DNA of 64,000 bases from JBCDJG01 sp038748065 (GCA_038748065.1 JBCDJG010000001.1:1-64000); one strand, 5' to 3'; counted from the first letter of the stretch, positions 8,323 to 16,763 are shown. Program-made: numbers and translations. Notes: generated by a model from the sequence alone, not told the origin.

Positions 8323-9561
8323 TTATGCTGATGCCTTAGCCTTATTATATACCCTCAGGGAGGGAATTGCCGCCGCCAGCAGCGCGGCTGCGAACACGAG
8401 CAACACAATAAACAAACCCTCTACCGTGAAGACGTTCGGGCTAAGGTGCAGGCCAAAATTGGCGAACAGGGTATCTTCGACCGCCAGCAGAGTCAGGTAC
8501 AGCCCCAGCACGCCCAACAGTGTGCCACACAGACAAATAAGCAGGGCCTCCAGTTCCACCAGCAGGAAAAGGTAATAGGGCGGCGCACCCAGCACACGCA
8601 GCAGGTTGATCTCGTTACTTCGCTCTCTGACCGAGGCCAGCAGCACGGCGCCAAGGCCGAGCACAGACGTAACCAGCACCAGAATGGATATGAGGCGCAG
8701 CACGTTCTCGAACATGCCCACCATTTGCCAAAGCTCAGACAGGGCGACACCGGGCAGAATCGCCAGCAGCGGCTCCTCAGCGAAACCATTGATCTCCCGC
8801 TGCACGCGGAAGGTAAGCATCCTCGAGTTAAGGCCTAGCATAAAGGCGGTAATACTCTCAGGAATCAGCTCATCGGCCTGGGGGGTGCGGCCTACCGCGC
8901 TGCTGGCCGGGCCAAAGCCCTGAGGCCAGTCCGTGTGCATCGCCTCGATTCCCTCAAGCAAAACGTGCAAGGTTTGATCAACGGGCGTACCGGTGGGAGC
9001 GAGGATGCCGACCACGGTGAAAGGTTTGTTGTCGTGAAGATTGAAGCTGGTGCTGACAACGCCGTGGGCCAGGATAATCTCTCGTCCCAGGCTGTAACCC
9101 AGGGTCCTCGCCACTTCCGAACCCAGCACCACGTCAAAGGTCTTGCTGAAGCGCTCGCCGTCGGAAATTTCGAGCTGGCGCTTGTTGCCATAGCTGAAGT
9201 ACTCAAAGTAATCATCTGTGGTCCCCACCACGCGATATCCCTTGTGGGAGTCGCCGAGTGAGATCGGGATAGACCAGGCGACATTACTGTCTGACGCAAT
9301 GGCCTGATAAGACTCCCAGCTAATGTTATCTGTCGGCGCACCCATGCGGAATACGGAATAGAGCAGTAGATTGAGGCTTCCGGTCTTGGCTCCCACGATC
9401 AAATCGACGCCAGATACTGTGCTGGCAAAACTGTCCCGGGCCTGATTGCGGATGTTTTCAATGCCCAGCAGCACGAATATGGCGACCCCAATAGCCAGTA
9501 GGGTCATAATGACTGAGCCCTTGCGGTTCAGAAGGCTCTTCAGGGCTATTCTCAGAAACAC
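8323..9561 (-). CDS. FtsX/MacB-type ABC transporter permease of the zinc locus
   Basis: A 412-residue permease starting at GTG 9561. It has the LKSLLNRKGSVIMTLLAIGVA first membrane segment, a large periplasmic MacB-like domain (about residues 45-270) and three C-terminal membrane segments including VRERSNEINLLRVLGAPP, the FtsX-family coupling region. It follows the ATPase with a 7-base gap. Such permeases are often mechanotransmitters rather than channels. In Vibrio cholerae a homologous arrangement (zrgABCDE) supports zinc uptake, so zinc is the likely substrate here. Confidence 0.8.
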   Translation of the reverse strand: MFLRIALKSLLNRKGSVIMTLLAIGVAIFVLLGIENIRNQARDSFASTVSGVDLIVGAKTGSLNLLLYSVFRMGAPTDNISWESYQAIASDSNVAWSIPISLGDSHKGYRVVGTTDDYFEYFSYGNKRQLEISDGERFSKTFDVVLGSEVARTLGYSLGREIILAHGVVSTSFNLHDNKPFTVVGILAPTGTPVDQTLHVLLEGIEAMHTDWPQGFGPASSAVGRTPQADELIPESITAFMLGLNSRMLTFRVQREINGFAEEPLLAILPGVALSELWQMVGMFENVLRLISILVLVTSVLGLGAVLLASVRERSNEINLLRVLGAPPYYLFLLVELEALLICLCGTLLGVLGLYLTLLAVEDTLFANFGLHLSPNVFTVEGLFIVLLVFAAALLAAAIPSLRVYNKAKASA

Positions 9562-9568
9562 GGCAGGA

Positions 9569-10234
9569 TCACGCTAGGCGATTGATGTCGCCGAGGGCTT
9601 GCACCTGCCCGAAGTGGCGCGACAGTGACATATCGTGACTGACGAAAAGCAGCGTCATGTTGTGCTCGGTAACCAAGGGCATCAGCATCTCGAGAAAGTT
9701 GTCCCTGTTCTCTTGATCAAGAGAGGAAGTCGGCTCATCGGCTATTAACAGTTCAGGTTGGTTGATCAGGGCCCTGGCGATGGCTACCCGCTGCTGTTGC
9801 CCCATGCTCAGCTCCGTTGTCGGCCTGTGCCAGTTGTCCTCCTCGACCTTGAGGGATGCAAGCAGCGAGCTCGCGAGATTAGTGCTCGGCCCGCCACGCG
9901 CCGCGAAGCTACGCGCCAGATCGATATTTTCCAGCGCATTAAGGTAGGGGATCAGGTTAAAACGCTGGAATACGTAGCCTATGTGGTTGGCTCGGAAGCG
10001 GTCTCGCTGGCGGTTGCTCATGGTGTTCAGTTGCTTGCCCAGCACCGATACTTCGCCATCAGAACAGGCGAGCAAACCGCTCAAAAGATGCAGCAGCGTG
10101 GTTTTACCAGAACCAGAAGGGCCGTGCACAAATACGTGCTGACCGCCCTCAACTGACCAATGATCGATATCCAGCACGGGCTTACCCGGGGTTCCAGCAT
10201 GGGCGAATTTCACACCCTTGAGTTCGATGGTCAT
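9569..10234 (-). CDS. ABC transporter ATP-binding protein of the zinc locus
   Basis: A 221-residue ATPase of the MacB/LolD type. Walker A is GPSGSGKTT, the Q-loop is in VFQRFNL, the signature is LSMGQQQR and Walker B is LLIADEPTSSLD. I start at ATG 10234 (MTIELKG), as homologues begin there; an upstream frame to 10327 would run into the duplicated promoter region. It pairs with the permease gene 7 bases downstream. It is divergent from the DUF3299 gene. Confidence 0.85.
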   Translation of the reverse strand: MTIELKGVKFAHAGTPGKPVLDIDHWSVEGGQHVFVHGPSGSGKTTLLHLLSGLLACSDGEVSVLGKQLNTMSNRQRDRFRANHIGYVFQRFNLIPYLNALENIDLARSFAARGGPSTNLASSLLASLKVEEDNWHRPTTELSMGQQQRVAIARALINQPELLIADEPTSSLDQENRDNFLEMLMPLVTEHNMTLLFVSHDMSLSRHFGQVQALGDINRLA

Positions 10235-10308
10235 ATCAGGAATCTGGGAAAATACGTCTGGAAACAACGCGTTGCAAGCCAAAACCGCTACACTATACCA
10301 TAAGCCCT

Positions 10309-10348
10309 CCCCTGGGATCATAAGCACGCCCCTGGGATCATAAGCGCG
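10309..10348. repeat. 20-bp tandem duplication in a divergent promoter region
   Basis: Two adjacent 20-base units (10309-10328 and 10329-10348) differ at one position; the shared core is CCCCTGGGATCATAAGC. They lie between the divergent ATPase and DUF3299 genes, 75 bases from one start and 43 from the other. It may be a recent slippage event or a duplicated binding site. Confidence 0.8.
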
Positions 10349-10390
10349 CCGCTGGGCCCGTCGCGGCCAAAAACGCCTAAGGAGTTGCCA

Positions 10391-10987
10391 GTGCGATCAA
10401 TCCGACGAATGACAAGCCGAGCTACCAATACCGCCGTAGTCGTGCTCGTGGCGCAAGTCTGGCTTGCCATGGCCGCCGTGGGGAGCGAAGACAAAGAGGC
10501 CTTCAACACCATCGACTGGACCGAGCTGATACCGCCTCACGTCCTGGAAATCCTGATGAACCCGCCTGACTACCTCGCGGACATCGAGGATGGCTCCGTG
10601 GAAGACCAGATCAGCAGCCAGATCAAGAGCACAATCGCCGCTGCAAGTGATGATGCCTATCAGCAGGCGCTGGTATCCACGGAGGTTAACGCCGAGATGA
10701 ATGGCGCCATGGTCCGCATACCCGGGTTCATCGTGCCGCTGGAATTTGACGAGCAGCAAACGGTCACGCAATTCTTCCTAGTGCCCTACTTCGGCGCCTG
10801 CCTGCACATGCCCCCACCCCCGCCGAACCAGATCATCCTGGTCGATTCGAATCAGGGCATCCAGCTTCAAGAGCTGTACACGCCCTTCTGGATCTCAGGG
10901 AAAATGGCCACAACCGTCAGTGAAAACGATGTAGCCACCTCTGCCTACTCGATGAATATGATTGATTACGAGGTCTACGCCGAGTAA
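10391..10987 (+). CDS. DUF3299 protein of the zinc locus
   Basis: A protein of about 198 residues. I choose GTG 10391 because AAGGAG ends 6 bases before it; ATG 10409 is an alternative. A hydrophobic segment (TAVVVLVAQVWLAMAAVGS) is a signal peptide, so it is periplasmic. Motifs IDWTELIPP, VRIPGFIVPLEF and VPYFGACLHMPPPPPNQ are diagnostic of DUF3299. A Cys-x-His pair in the last motif could bind metal. DUF3299 genes accompany ZrgA/DUF2796 genes in zinc-starvation loci, which fits the neighbours. Confidence 0.8.
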   Translation: MRSIRRMTSRATNTAVVVLVAQVWLAMAAVGSEDKEAFNTIDWTELIPPHVLEILMNPPDYLADIEDGSVEDQISSQIKSTIAAASDDAYQQALVSTEVNAEMNGAMVRIPGFIVPLEFDEQQTVTQFFLVPYFGACLHMPPPPPNQIILVDSNQGIQLQELYTPFWISGKMATTVSENDVATSAYSMNMIDYEVYAE

Positions 10988-11020
10988 GTCAATCCGCGTC
11001 CCGCTTGCGTAGTCAGCAGG

Positions 11021-11797
11021 CTACTCCAGCGCAAATACCAGATTACCGTCGGTCAATTCCGCGCCTCCCTGCGCCACGTCCGTAACCCACATTACGTTCA
11101 CGCTCTCAAGGCCAAAGGGCAGGCTCTCTGAGCCAAACTGTATGGCCGATGGGGCCTTATCACAGCTGAACGCATAACTGGCAGTCACGTCGCTGTGCCC
11201 GCCATGCTCATCGTCATGGTCGCCGCCATGTTCCTTATGGTGGTCATCGTGCTCGCCATGGTCTCCATGTTCTCCATGCTTATCTTCCTGGCCGTGAGCA
11301 TCGTGACCACCATGATCGTCGTGATCGTCGTGATCGTCGTGATCGTCGTGATCGTCGTGATCGTCGTGATCGTCGTGATCGTCGTGATCGTCGTGATCGT
11401 CGTGATCATCATGGTCGACGTCGGGGCTTACTGCGTCCATATCGACATCGGCTGAACTCAACTGGCATTCTGCGCCGGTGAAGGTGAACAGCCCCGCGCC
11501 ATCTGTCAGCGCCACCCGGGCTTCGTCTACCGCGGACCGCTGTGCATCCGTACGTGCTTTGGTCTCAAAACCAACCACGCTCACCGAGGGCGAGGTAAAC
11601 ATAATTTCAATGGACTCGCCTTCCATGGCCAGGGTCAGTTCAGCGACGCCGTGAACGTGTGCCCCATGGCCCCCCTGCTTGGCCAGCGCCCCAGTACTGC
11701 AAATCGCGATCGACGCGGCAAGTAGCAGACGGGGGGCAGAACTTTCACCCGATACCCTGTACTTTTGGGCCAGCGATATTCTCTTCTTGGTGTTCAT
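11021..11797 (-). CDS. ZrgA-like zinc-binding protein (DUF2796)
   Basis: A 258-residue exported protein with a signal peptide ending STGALAKQ, directly followed by HGAHVHGVAEL, the standard start of DUF2796. The middle (about residues 128-205) is almost only Asp, His and Gly/Glu, including roughly eleven DDH units encoded by a 9-bp minisatellite, then HG(E/D)H clusters. Such stretches bind Zn(II). The C-terminal part (TASYAFSCDKAPSAIQF) is the conserved DUF2796 fold. V. cholerae ZrgA is a Zur-repressed periplasmic zinc binder of an importer; the same role is inferred here from the family and neighbours. Confidence 0.85.
   Translation of the reverse strand: MNTKKRISLAQKYRVSGESSAPRLLLAASIAICSTGALAKQGGHGAHVHGVAELTLAMEGESIEIMFTSPSVSVVGFETKARTDAQRSAVDEARVALTDGAGLFTFTGAECQLSSADVDMDAVSPDVDHDDHDDHDDHDDHDDHDDHDDHDDHDDHDDHDDHGGHDAHGQEDKHGEHGDHGEHDDHHKEHGGDHDDEHGGHSDVTASYAFSCDKAPSAIQFGSESLPFGLESVNVMWVTDVAQGGAELTDGNLVFALE
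11314..11412. repeat. 9-bp minisatellite coding for DDH repeats
   Basis: Ten exact copies of GATCGTCGT run head to tail from 11314 to 11403, followed by one degenerate copy (GATCATCAT). Each unit encodes Asp-Asp-His on the minus strand, so copy number can change by slippage without breaking the reading frame. Confidence 0.95.
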
Positions 11798-11833
11798 ACT
11801 TTCTGTCCTCCGAGGCTATGGACACGTCGTGGC

Positions 11834-11847
11834 AAGGATACAACATA
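11834..11847. promoter_or_regulatory. Candidate Zur-type operator upstream of the zrgA-like gene
   Basis: The 14-base string AAGGATACAACATA lies 37 bases before the DUF2796 start and is repeated exactly upstream of the Zur gene (13839-13852). Read on the other strand, it begins with a half-site like the Zur box arm ATGTTATA. The second arm is poor, so this is a candidate only. Confidence 0.4.
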
Positions 11848-11898
11848 CAGGCGGGAACCCCACGGCTAGAGGCCTTACCGCCAAGGCCGCACCGCGGC

Positions 11899-12906
11899 CT
11901 ATGCCAGACAGCTCAGCAGCGTGTTTTCCCATTCAGCATCGATCTCGGCGGCGATCATCTCAACCCGACTCTCAAGGCAATCATCCAGCTCCACTTCCTG
12001 CAAGGCGTCCGTCGTCATGTTATAGGCGAATATGCCATCGTCAGTGATGAATACAGCCTTCATGCGCTCGATTTTCAGACCCCGAAGGAAAGACACGAGT
12101 CGCCGGCGATCAAAGACCTTGCCTGGCTGAAAACGCCAACCAATGCTCTCAAAACCCTCGCCGCTATTCACGGCAGAAACATAACCACAAGCGGGCATCG
12201 GCAGATCTGTAGCCAAAACCTGCGCTGACTCGGCGTGCCTGTGAGCCGCTCCGCCATACTCCGCTGTCGTGGCTCCGCGCAGACACTCCGGTGACACGAC
12301 GCCGTGGCTGGTCACGATGTGCTCGGTTTCAGGTCGGCAGTAGGCGCCGATAAAAGTGTCGAAGTTGTCGTGATCCGTGTCGCTGTAGAGGTCAGCCTTG
12401 TTCGCCACAACCACGTCTGCAACCTCCAGTTGCTGCAAAAAGGTGGGTTGCGCGATGTAGCGATCATCGACGAGCCTTCGTGCGTCGACCAGTGTCAGCG
12501 ACTTCTGCAGGCTCAGCCTGCCTCGATAGGCATCCAAAGACAGCGTTTGCAGGACTTCACGGGGATGACCCAGTCCCGTCGGTTCTACCAGCAGCCTGTC
12601 GGGCTCAGCTCGCTTGAGCAGTTCATTCAGGGCAATCTGCATCGGCAATCCAGCCGTGCAACACATGCAACCACCGGGCACTTCGCTGATATAGACCCCA
12701 TCGGCGACAGACCTCTGACCCGCCACCAGGCTGCCATCAATACCGATTTCGCCAAACTCATTGATCAATACCGCCCAGCGTTCCTCGGCGGGCTTCTCGG
12801 AGAGCAAATGCAGTATCGCTGAGGTCTTGCCTACGCCCAGAAAACCAGTGATCAGATTTGTCGGAATAGGCGCTAAGTTAGCGAGTGCCTCTTTCAATTC
12901 ACGCAC
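11899..12906 (-). CDS. CobW/COG0523 family GTPase, probable zinc metallochaperone
   Basis: A 335-residue G3E GTPase starting at GTG 12906. Walker A is GFLGVGKTS, the family metal motif is GGCMCC (CxCC), and NKAD is the guanine-specificity motif. The C-terminal CobW_C domain is present (GWRFQPGKVFDRRRL). COG0523 proteins next to zur are zinc-responsive chaperones such as ZigA/ZNG1-like proteins. The start overlaps the end of the MerC-like gene by 13 bases, so the three genes zur-merC-cobW are translationally coupled. Cobalamin synthesis is unlikely because no such genes are near. Confidence 0.85.
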   Translation of the reverse strand: MRELKEALANLAPIPTNLITGFLGVGKTSAILHLLSEKPAEERWAVLINEFGEIGIDGSLVAGQRSVADGVYISEVPGGCMCCTAGLPMQIALNELLKRAEPDRLLVEPTGLGHPREVLQTLSLDAYRGRLSLQKSLTLVDARRLVDDRYIAQPTFLQQLEVADVVVANKADLYSDTDHDNFDTFIGAYCRPETEHIVTSHGVVSPECLRGATTAEYGGAAHRHAESAQVLATDLPMPACGYVSAVNSGEGFESIGWRFQPGKVFDRRRLVSFLRGLKIERMKAVFITDDGIFAYNMTTDALQEVELDDCLESRVEMIAAEIDAEWENTLLSCLA

Positions 12907-13307
12907 GCGCGTTCATCGTGGCTTTGACACAGCCTGAAGTTCTTGAGGTGGCTGAAAGCGATTAGTAAGGCCCCGGCCACAGTCAAAAGCCTCTCACCCC
13001 ACTCACCCACGACTTCATGGCCGAGGAGCAGCGGCGTGCAGAGAATGGCAAGGCCGAGTAAGCCCGTGGCGATGACGGAGAGGCTGCGATGCGTGCGGCA
13101 GCCCCAACTCAGAGCGATGACGCTGATAGGAATCACGGCAAACACGAGCCACAGGTGAAATCCTTCGTCCGCTAGCCCAAAGGATACCAGGGCGGGCGCA
13201 AAAGCAAGGGCCAGTGGAACAAAAAGGCAGTGTGCACAACACAGTAGAGACAAGCCAATCGCCACCTTGTCGGCCGCCGCGAGCACGGGTCTGGCGTCTT
13301 CAGCCAT
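12894..13307 (-). CDS. MerC-domain membrane protein
   Basis: A 137-residue protein with four hydrophobic segments. The first contains LLCCAHCLFVPLAL, the CC-x2-C metal motif of MerC proteins. Its ATG at 13307 overlaps the zur stop by 8 bases, and its end overlaps the cobW-type gene. MerC-like proteins outside mer operons occur next to zur in marine gammaproteobacteria, where a role in zinc movement is likely; mercury resistance is not suggested because merR, merA and merP are absent. Confidence 0.75.
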   Translation of the reverse strand: MAEDARPVLAAADKVAIGLSLLCCAHCLFVPLALAFAPALVSFGLADEGFHLWLVFAVIPISVIALSWGCRTHRSLSVIATGLLGLAILCTPLLLGHEVVGEWGERLLTVAGALLIAFSHLKNFRLCQSHDERACVN

Positions 13308-13779
13308 GCAGCGTTTCCGGGGCCGCGTCGTTTGCGCATTCATCGCAGAGGCAGCTGATTTCGAGCTGCGGGCTGCTAAGAAGATACCCCGCCTCCTGGA
13401 CAGACTGTTCCAGCACCGCGATAGCCGCTTTGGGAATGCCCACTTCCTTGACCTTGCTGCAGCTGTCACACACCAGGAACTGGGGCACCATGTGTTCATG
13501 ATCGCAGGTAATATGTGAACAGGCGACGTACTTGTTGGCCATATTGACCTTGTGCGCGAGGTGCTCGGACTCAAGGAAGTCGAGAATCCTGTAGATCGAC
13601 ATTGGCGCCATGGAGTCGCCATACGTCCGGTTGCAGTAATCGACCAGCTCGTACGCCGACATCGCGTTTTCAGATTCAACCAGCCCTTTCAGCACGCGTT
13701 TGCGCTTGGTGGTTAGCCGCACCCCGCGCTCCGAGCACCGTTGTTCGGCGCTGGCTATGATCTCCTGCACTTTATCCAT
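13300..13779 (-). CDS. zur: Fur-family regulator, probable Zur
   Basis: A 159-residue protein of the Fur family. The N-terminal winged helix includes LTTKRKRVLKGLVESENAMSAYEL and MSIYRILDFLE. The metal site HITCDHEHMVPQFLV is followed by a CDSC pair and a C-terminal CLCDEC pair, together the structural zinc cysteines seen in Zur proteins. It heads the zur-merC-cobW operon, and the 14-base string shared with the zrgA-like promoter lies 60 bases upstream. Context favours zinc over iron sensing. Confidence 0.85.
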   Translation of the reverse strand: MDKVQEIIASAEQRCSERGVRLTTKRKRVLKGLVESENAMSAYELVDYCNRTYGDSMAPMSIYRILDFLESEHLAHKVNMANKYVACSHITCDHEHMVPQFLVCDSCSKVKEVGIPKAAIAVLEQSVQEAGYLLSSPQLEISCLCDECANDAAPETLHG

Positions 13780-13838
13780 CGCGACCCCCTCGGACAGCTC
13801 TCAGTGGCCTGCCGCCTGACATGCGCGGCAAGGCATCG

Positions 13839-13852
13839 AAGGATACAACATA
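13839..13852. promoter_or_regulatory. Candidate Zur-type operator upstream of zur
   Basis: The string AAGGATACAACATA is identical to the one at 11834-11847. Extended here to GATACAACATATC it becomes an imperfect inverted repeat (GATA...TATC). It lies in the zur leader and would give autoregulation if real. Confidence 0.4.
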
Positions 13853-13902
13853 TCATTAGTGACAGGCCAGTGAGGCGCCAGATCGCCACGTAATGATCTT
13901 TA

Positions 13903-15438
13903 TCAGCGGCGGCCAAACACCTCAACCGAGGGTCGGAAGGATGGTATCGGATCCAGGGGAAGTATGGGCCGCGAGAGATCCTGCCAGGGGACCTTAGCCA
14001 GATTTGCCGTGGTCAGCCCCAGGGTATCAACTTCAAAAATCTGCTCTGATGCCACCATATGTGCAAAGCCCGCGCGAAAGTGGCCGCGAGACTTGGCCAC
14101 TATAAATCGTGCGGCGGCGGCATCCACGCCGAAGTGTGTGATGAAGTCTTCGCCGATCAACTGCTGGGCAGCGCTGATCACTATCACCACGTTTCCGCCA
14201 AGCTCCAGCACGCAAGACTCTCCCAGAGGCACCCGCGACCCCGCATAAACACCATAGCGGCAGTCATAGTCGCCATTGCCGAGCCACAGGACTCTCGCGG
14301 GTACCGACAGTGCGCGGGAAAACTCCGTCGCCTTGTGCTCATTGAAGCGGGCGAGAAACTCACCGCCCACGCCTATATGCTGCGCCTGCTTCACCAGATT
14401 CCCGTCGATAAAAGGGGCAAATACGCCACCCTCAACACCTGCGGACAGGAAGGCCTCCAGAATCCAGGTCGTGTCGCCGGTGGCGCCACCACCGGGATTG
14501 TCAGCGATATCGGCGAAGATGAGCGGACGTGGGCCGGGCTCGGTGCCAGCAGCCAATTTAACGGCATTTTCCAGATTCAGTGTCGACCGCGTGAAGCGAG
14601 CCCGTTCCTGCCAAACATAGTCAGAGAGGTCGTGAAGCGAAGACGTAAGAGCTGACTCGTCGTCACCAAAGGCATACAGCCAAAAGCCATTATGCGGCGT
14701 ATCGGCGAATGAAAAGCCAGGAATGACGGAGACGCCAGCGCATTCACCACGTTCGAGCAGTTCCTCGGCACGAGCCACAACAGCACCAAGCGGCTGATCC
14801 TTATCGGTAAGCTGGGAAACCTGTGGGGTGAGAAACGGCAATCGAGAGGCCGCCTGTAGAGGTCTCCACCCATCCAGCATTCGATCGATCACCGCAGCCG
14901 CTTCCTCCGCTCGCGCCTCGGAGTCAACATGTGGATTGGTCCGCTGAGAGACCAGTGCATCACAGGCCGTAACCATCGCTGGGGTTAAATTGGCGTGAAG
15001 ATCGAGGGTAGCGACCACAGGCACGCCATCGCCGACGACCTCTCGAACAGCCGCAAAGTAGTCCCCATCAAGATCATGCAGTTCCGTTGTGCGCCCCGCA
15101 CCATGAGCAACGATGTACACCGCATCCACGGGTAACTCCTGTCTGAGCGCCTGAAGGAGCTCCGCCTTGATCAGTTCATACTCGCTATGCTCAACCGATC
15201 CGGCCGCCTGGCCGTCGGCGATCAATACGGGAACCGGCTGCCATGCTCGCAGGGCACTCATCGCCGGCACAAAACCCCTGTCGCCGTTGGCGCCCAGCCA
15301 GTAGTCAATAATGCCGGCGGCCAGAATATCCGGCCCCTTGAGGTAGGCATAATCGCGGAAGTTACTGCGATCGGCTGGCGGCGCAAAACTGTTCGCTTCT
15401 ATAGCGATGCCAAGAATGGCGATACGAGCAGGTTCCAT
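13903..15438 (-). CDS. MlrC-like M81 family metallopeptidase (copy 1)
   Basis: A 511-residue cytoplasmic-looking protein starting at ATG 15438 (MEPARIAILG). It has the MlrC N-terminal domain with ANSFAP, the metal motif ATLDLHAN near residue 147, SQRTNPHVDSEARAEEA (PH-x-D motif), and the MlrC C-terminal domain with DIADNPGGGATGDTT and VVKSRGHFRAGF-like VAKSRGHFRAGF. MlrC is the third enzyme of microcystin breakdown and cuts linear tetrapeptide and Adda-linked bonds, but most family members act on unknown amides. It follows the DUF819 transporter by 17 bases, so both are read from the operator at 16650. A longer upstream frame exists but lies inside the transporter gene. Confidence 0.85.
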   Translation of the reverse strand: MEPARIAILGIAIEANSFAPPADRSNFRDYAYLKGPDILAAGIIDYWLGANGDRGFVPAMSALRAWQPVPVLIADGQAAGSVEHSEYELIKAELLQALRQELPVDAVYIVAHGAGRTTELHDLDGDYFAAVREVVGDGVPVVATLDLHANLTPAMVTACDALVSQRTNPHVDSEARAEEAAAVIDRMLDGWRPLQAASRLPFLTPQVSQLTDKDQPLGAVVARAEELLERGECAGVSVIPGFSFADTPHNGFWLYAFGDDESALTSSLHDLSDYVWQERARFTRSTLNLENAVKLAAGTEPGPRPLIFADIADNPGGGATGDTTWILEAFLSAGVEGGVFAPFIDGNLVKQAQHIGVGGEFLARFNEHKATEFSRALSVPARVLWLGNGDYDCRYGVYAGSRVPLGESCVLELGGNVVIVISAAQQLIGEDFITHFGVDAAAARFIVAKSRGHFRAGFAHMVASEQIFEVDTLGLTTANLAKVPWQDLSRPILPLDPIPSFRPSVEVFGRR

Positions 15439-15455
15439 GGACTGATTGACCCCTA

Positions 15456-16631
15456 TCAAGTAGCGAGGGAGGACAGGAGGAAGGCGATGCCCAGGGGCAA
15501 GTAAATGCCGATGACGTATCCCGCCACTCCCAACAGTGCACCAACGGGGGCAAGCGCAGGGCGATACGCGGCCGCGGCGATTGGCCCGGATACCGCCCCA
15601 CCAATGTTCGACATGCTGCCCACCGCTACAAAGAAAGCGGGCAGACGCAATACGCGGCAAGTCAGAACCAGGAAGGCGATATGGATTATCAAGACCACCA
15701 GGCCAGCCAACAAAAAGACCGGGGCATTAGTAATCGCTCTCAGATCGGCCTGGGCGCCGACAGTCACCAGAAGCAGGAACAAGGCCGCGTAGGCGTATTC
15801 CGAGGCCTGATAGCGCCGTGCCGCTGCACCCACGCGAGTTACGGACAGTAGCAGGCCGCCGCTGACGGCGGTCAGAATCGCCCAGGTGGTAGCCGTGATA
15901 ATTTTTGGCTCACCCAGTTCCGGTAGTGACTCAGCGAACTCGCGCGCCAGAAAAGCTGCGACAAATGAGGCACCAACAATAATAGAAATAGAGCGAACGC
16001 TGGCGATACTTACATCTTTGCTGCTTTCAATGAGCTGCGCTTCCACCCGGTCAAGAGAGGTCATATCGGCGCGCAGCAGCCTGTTAATGCGGCCCTGCTG
16101 GGCGCTCAGCACAATGAGTAGGCCCAGCCATGAATAGGCGACCACTGTATCAACCACCACCACCGGGCCCACCAGGGCGGCATCGACTGCCAGGCTCTGC
16201 TGCATGGCCACCATGTTAGCTGAACCGCCAATCCAGCTGGCGCTGAGCATCACAAAGCCCTGCCATACATCTTCTGGCAGCCAGGGAGAAAACATCAGAA
16301 AGGCGACGACGCAGCCCAATCCAACCCCGAGGGCACCAGCGAACAGTGCAAACAGCGCCGGGAGCCCGACGGAGGCGATGGCCTTTAGATCGGTGCTAAG
16401 TGTCAGAAGAATAAGCGCCATTGGCAGTGCGTACTTGGCCAGCGACGAGTAAAGCGGGTGCTCTGCAGGGAGGACACCCAGCGTCGACAGCACCATCGGC
16501 ACAAAATACATCCACACCACAGGCGGAGCATAGGTGAAGAAGCCCCGCAGAGCGGGAATCAGCGATATCGCGTAAACGCCGGCTGCTATGCCAATAAGGA
16601 CAACGGCAAGGCTCATTGGATCCGTCAGCAC
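15456..16631 (-). CDS. DUF819 family membrane transporter (copy 1)
   Basis: A 391-residue protein with about ten membrane segments, starting at GTG 16631 after a GGAG site. Family marks are STDLKAIASVG, SASWIGGSANMVAMQQ and GSMSNIGGAVSGPI. DUF819 proteins look like secondary carriers; no substrate is firmly known to me. It is the first gene of a unit with the MlrC-like gene, so it may import a substrate or export a product of that enzyme. The MarR-type operator ends 19 bases before the start codon. A second DUF819 gene is at 44473. Confidence 0.85.
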   Translation of the reverse strand: MLTDPMSLAVVLIGIAAGVYAISLIPALRGFFTYAPPVVWMYFVPMVLSTLGVLPAEHPLYSSLAKYALPMALILLTLSTDLKAIASVGLPALFALFAGALGVGLGCVVAFLMFSPWLPEDVWQGFVMLSASWIGGSANMVAMQQSLAVDAALVGPVVVVDTVVAYSWLGLLIVLSAQQGRINRLLRADMTSLDRVEAQLIESSKDVSIASVRSISIIVGASFVAAFLAREFAESLPELGEPKIITATTWAILTAVSGGLLLSVTRVGAAARRYQASEYAYAALFLLLVTVGAQADLRAITNAPVFLLAGLVVLIIHIAFLVLTCRVLRLPAFFVAVGSMSNIGGAVSGPIAAAAYRPALAPVGALLGVAGYVIGIYLPLGIAFLLSSLAT

Positions 16632-16649
16632 GATCTCTAACTCCAGATT

Positions 16650-16669
16650 TTATCTTAATATCAAGATTT
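16650..16669. promoter_or_regulatory. MarR-type operator 1 (DUF819-mlrC operon)
   Basis: TTATCTTAATATCAAGATTT, a near-perfect pseudo-palindrome around ATAT. It belongs to a family of ten sites in this window and lies 19 bases before the DUF819 start. Confidence 0.8.
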
Positions 16670-16711
16670 TAAGCGGAGCGCACTCACATGGCAACTTGCC
16701 GCGACGTTCAA

Positions 16712-16763
16712 ACAGGGTGTTCAAACGCAGTATTCAAACGGGGTGTTCAAACGCAGTACTCAA
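16712..16763. repeat. 26-bp tandem duplication at the end of the cyclodeaminase gene
   Basis: Two adjacent 26-base units (16712-16737 and 16738-16763) differ at two positions; core GTGTTCAAACGCAGTA. The second unit touches the stop codon of the cyclodeaminase-like gene at 16760, so the duplication sits mainly in its 3' non-coding end and just upstream of operator 1. Confidence 0.85.

Noticed and set aside
11314..11412. Possible CRISPR array
   Set aside because: Units are 9 bases with no spacers and encode protein repeats.
11195..11455. Plus-strand open frame coding a Val/Ile-rich repeat
   Set aside because: It is the antisense shadow of the DDH repeat region in the DUF2796 gene.
12894..13307. 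Mercury resistance
   Set aside because: MerC stands alone without merR, merT, merP or merA and is fused by overlap to zinc genes.
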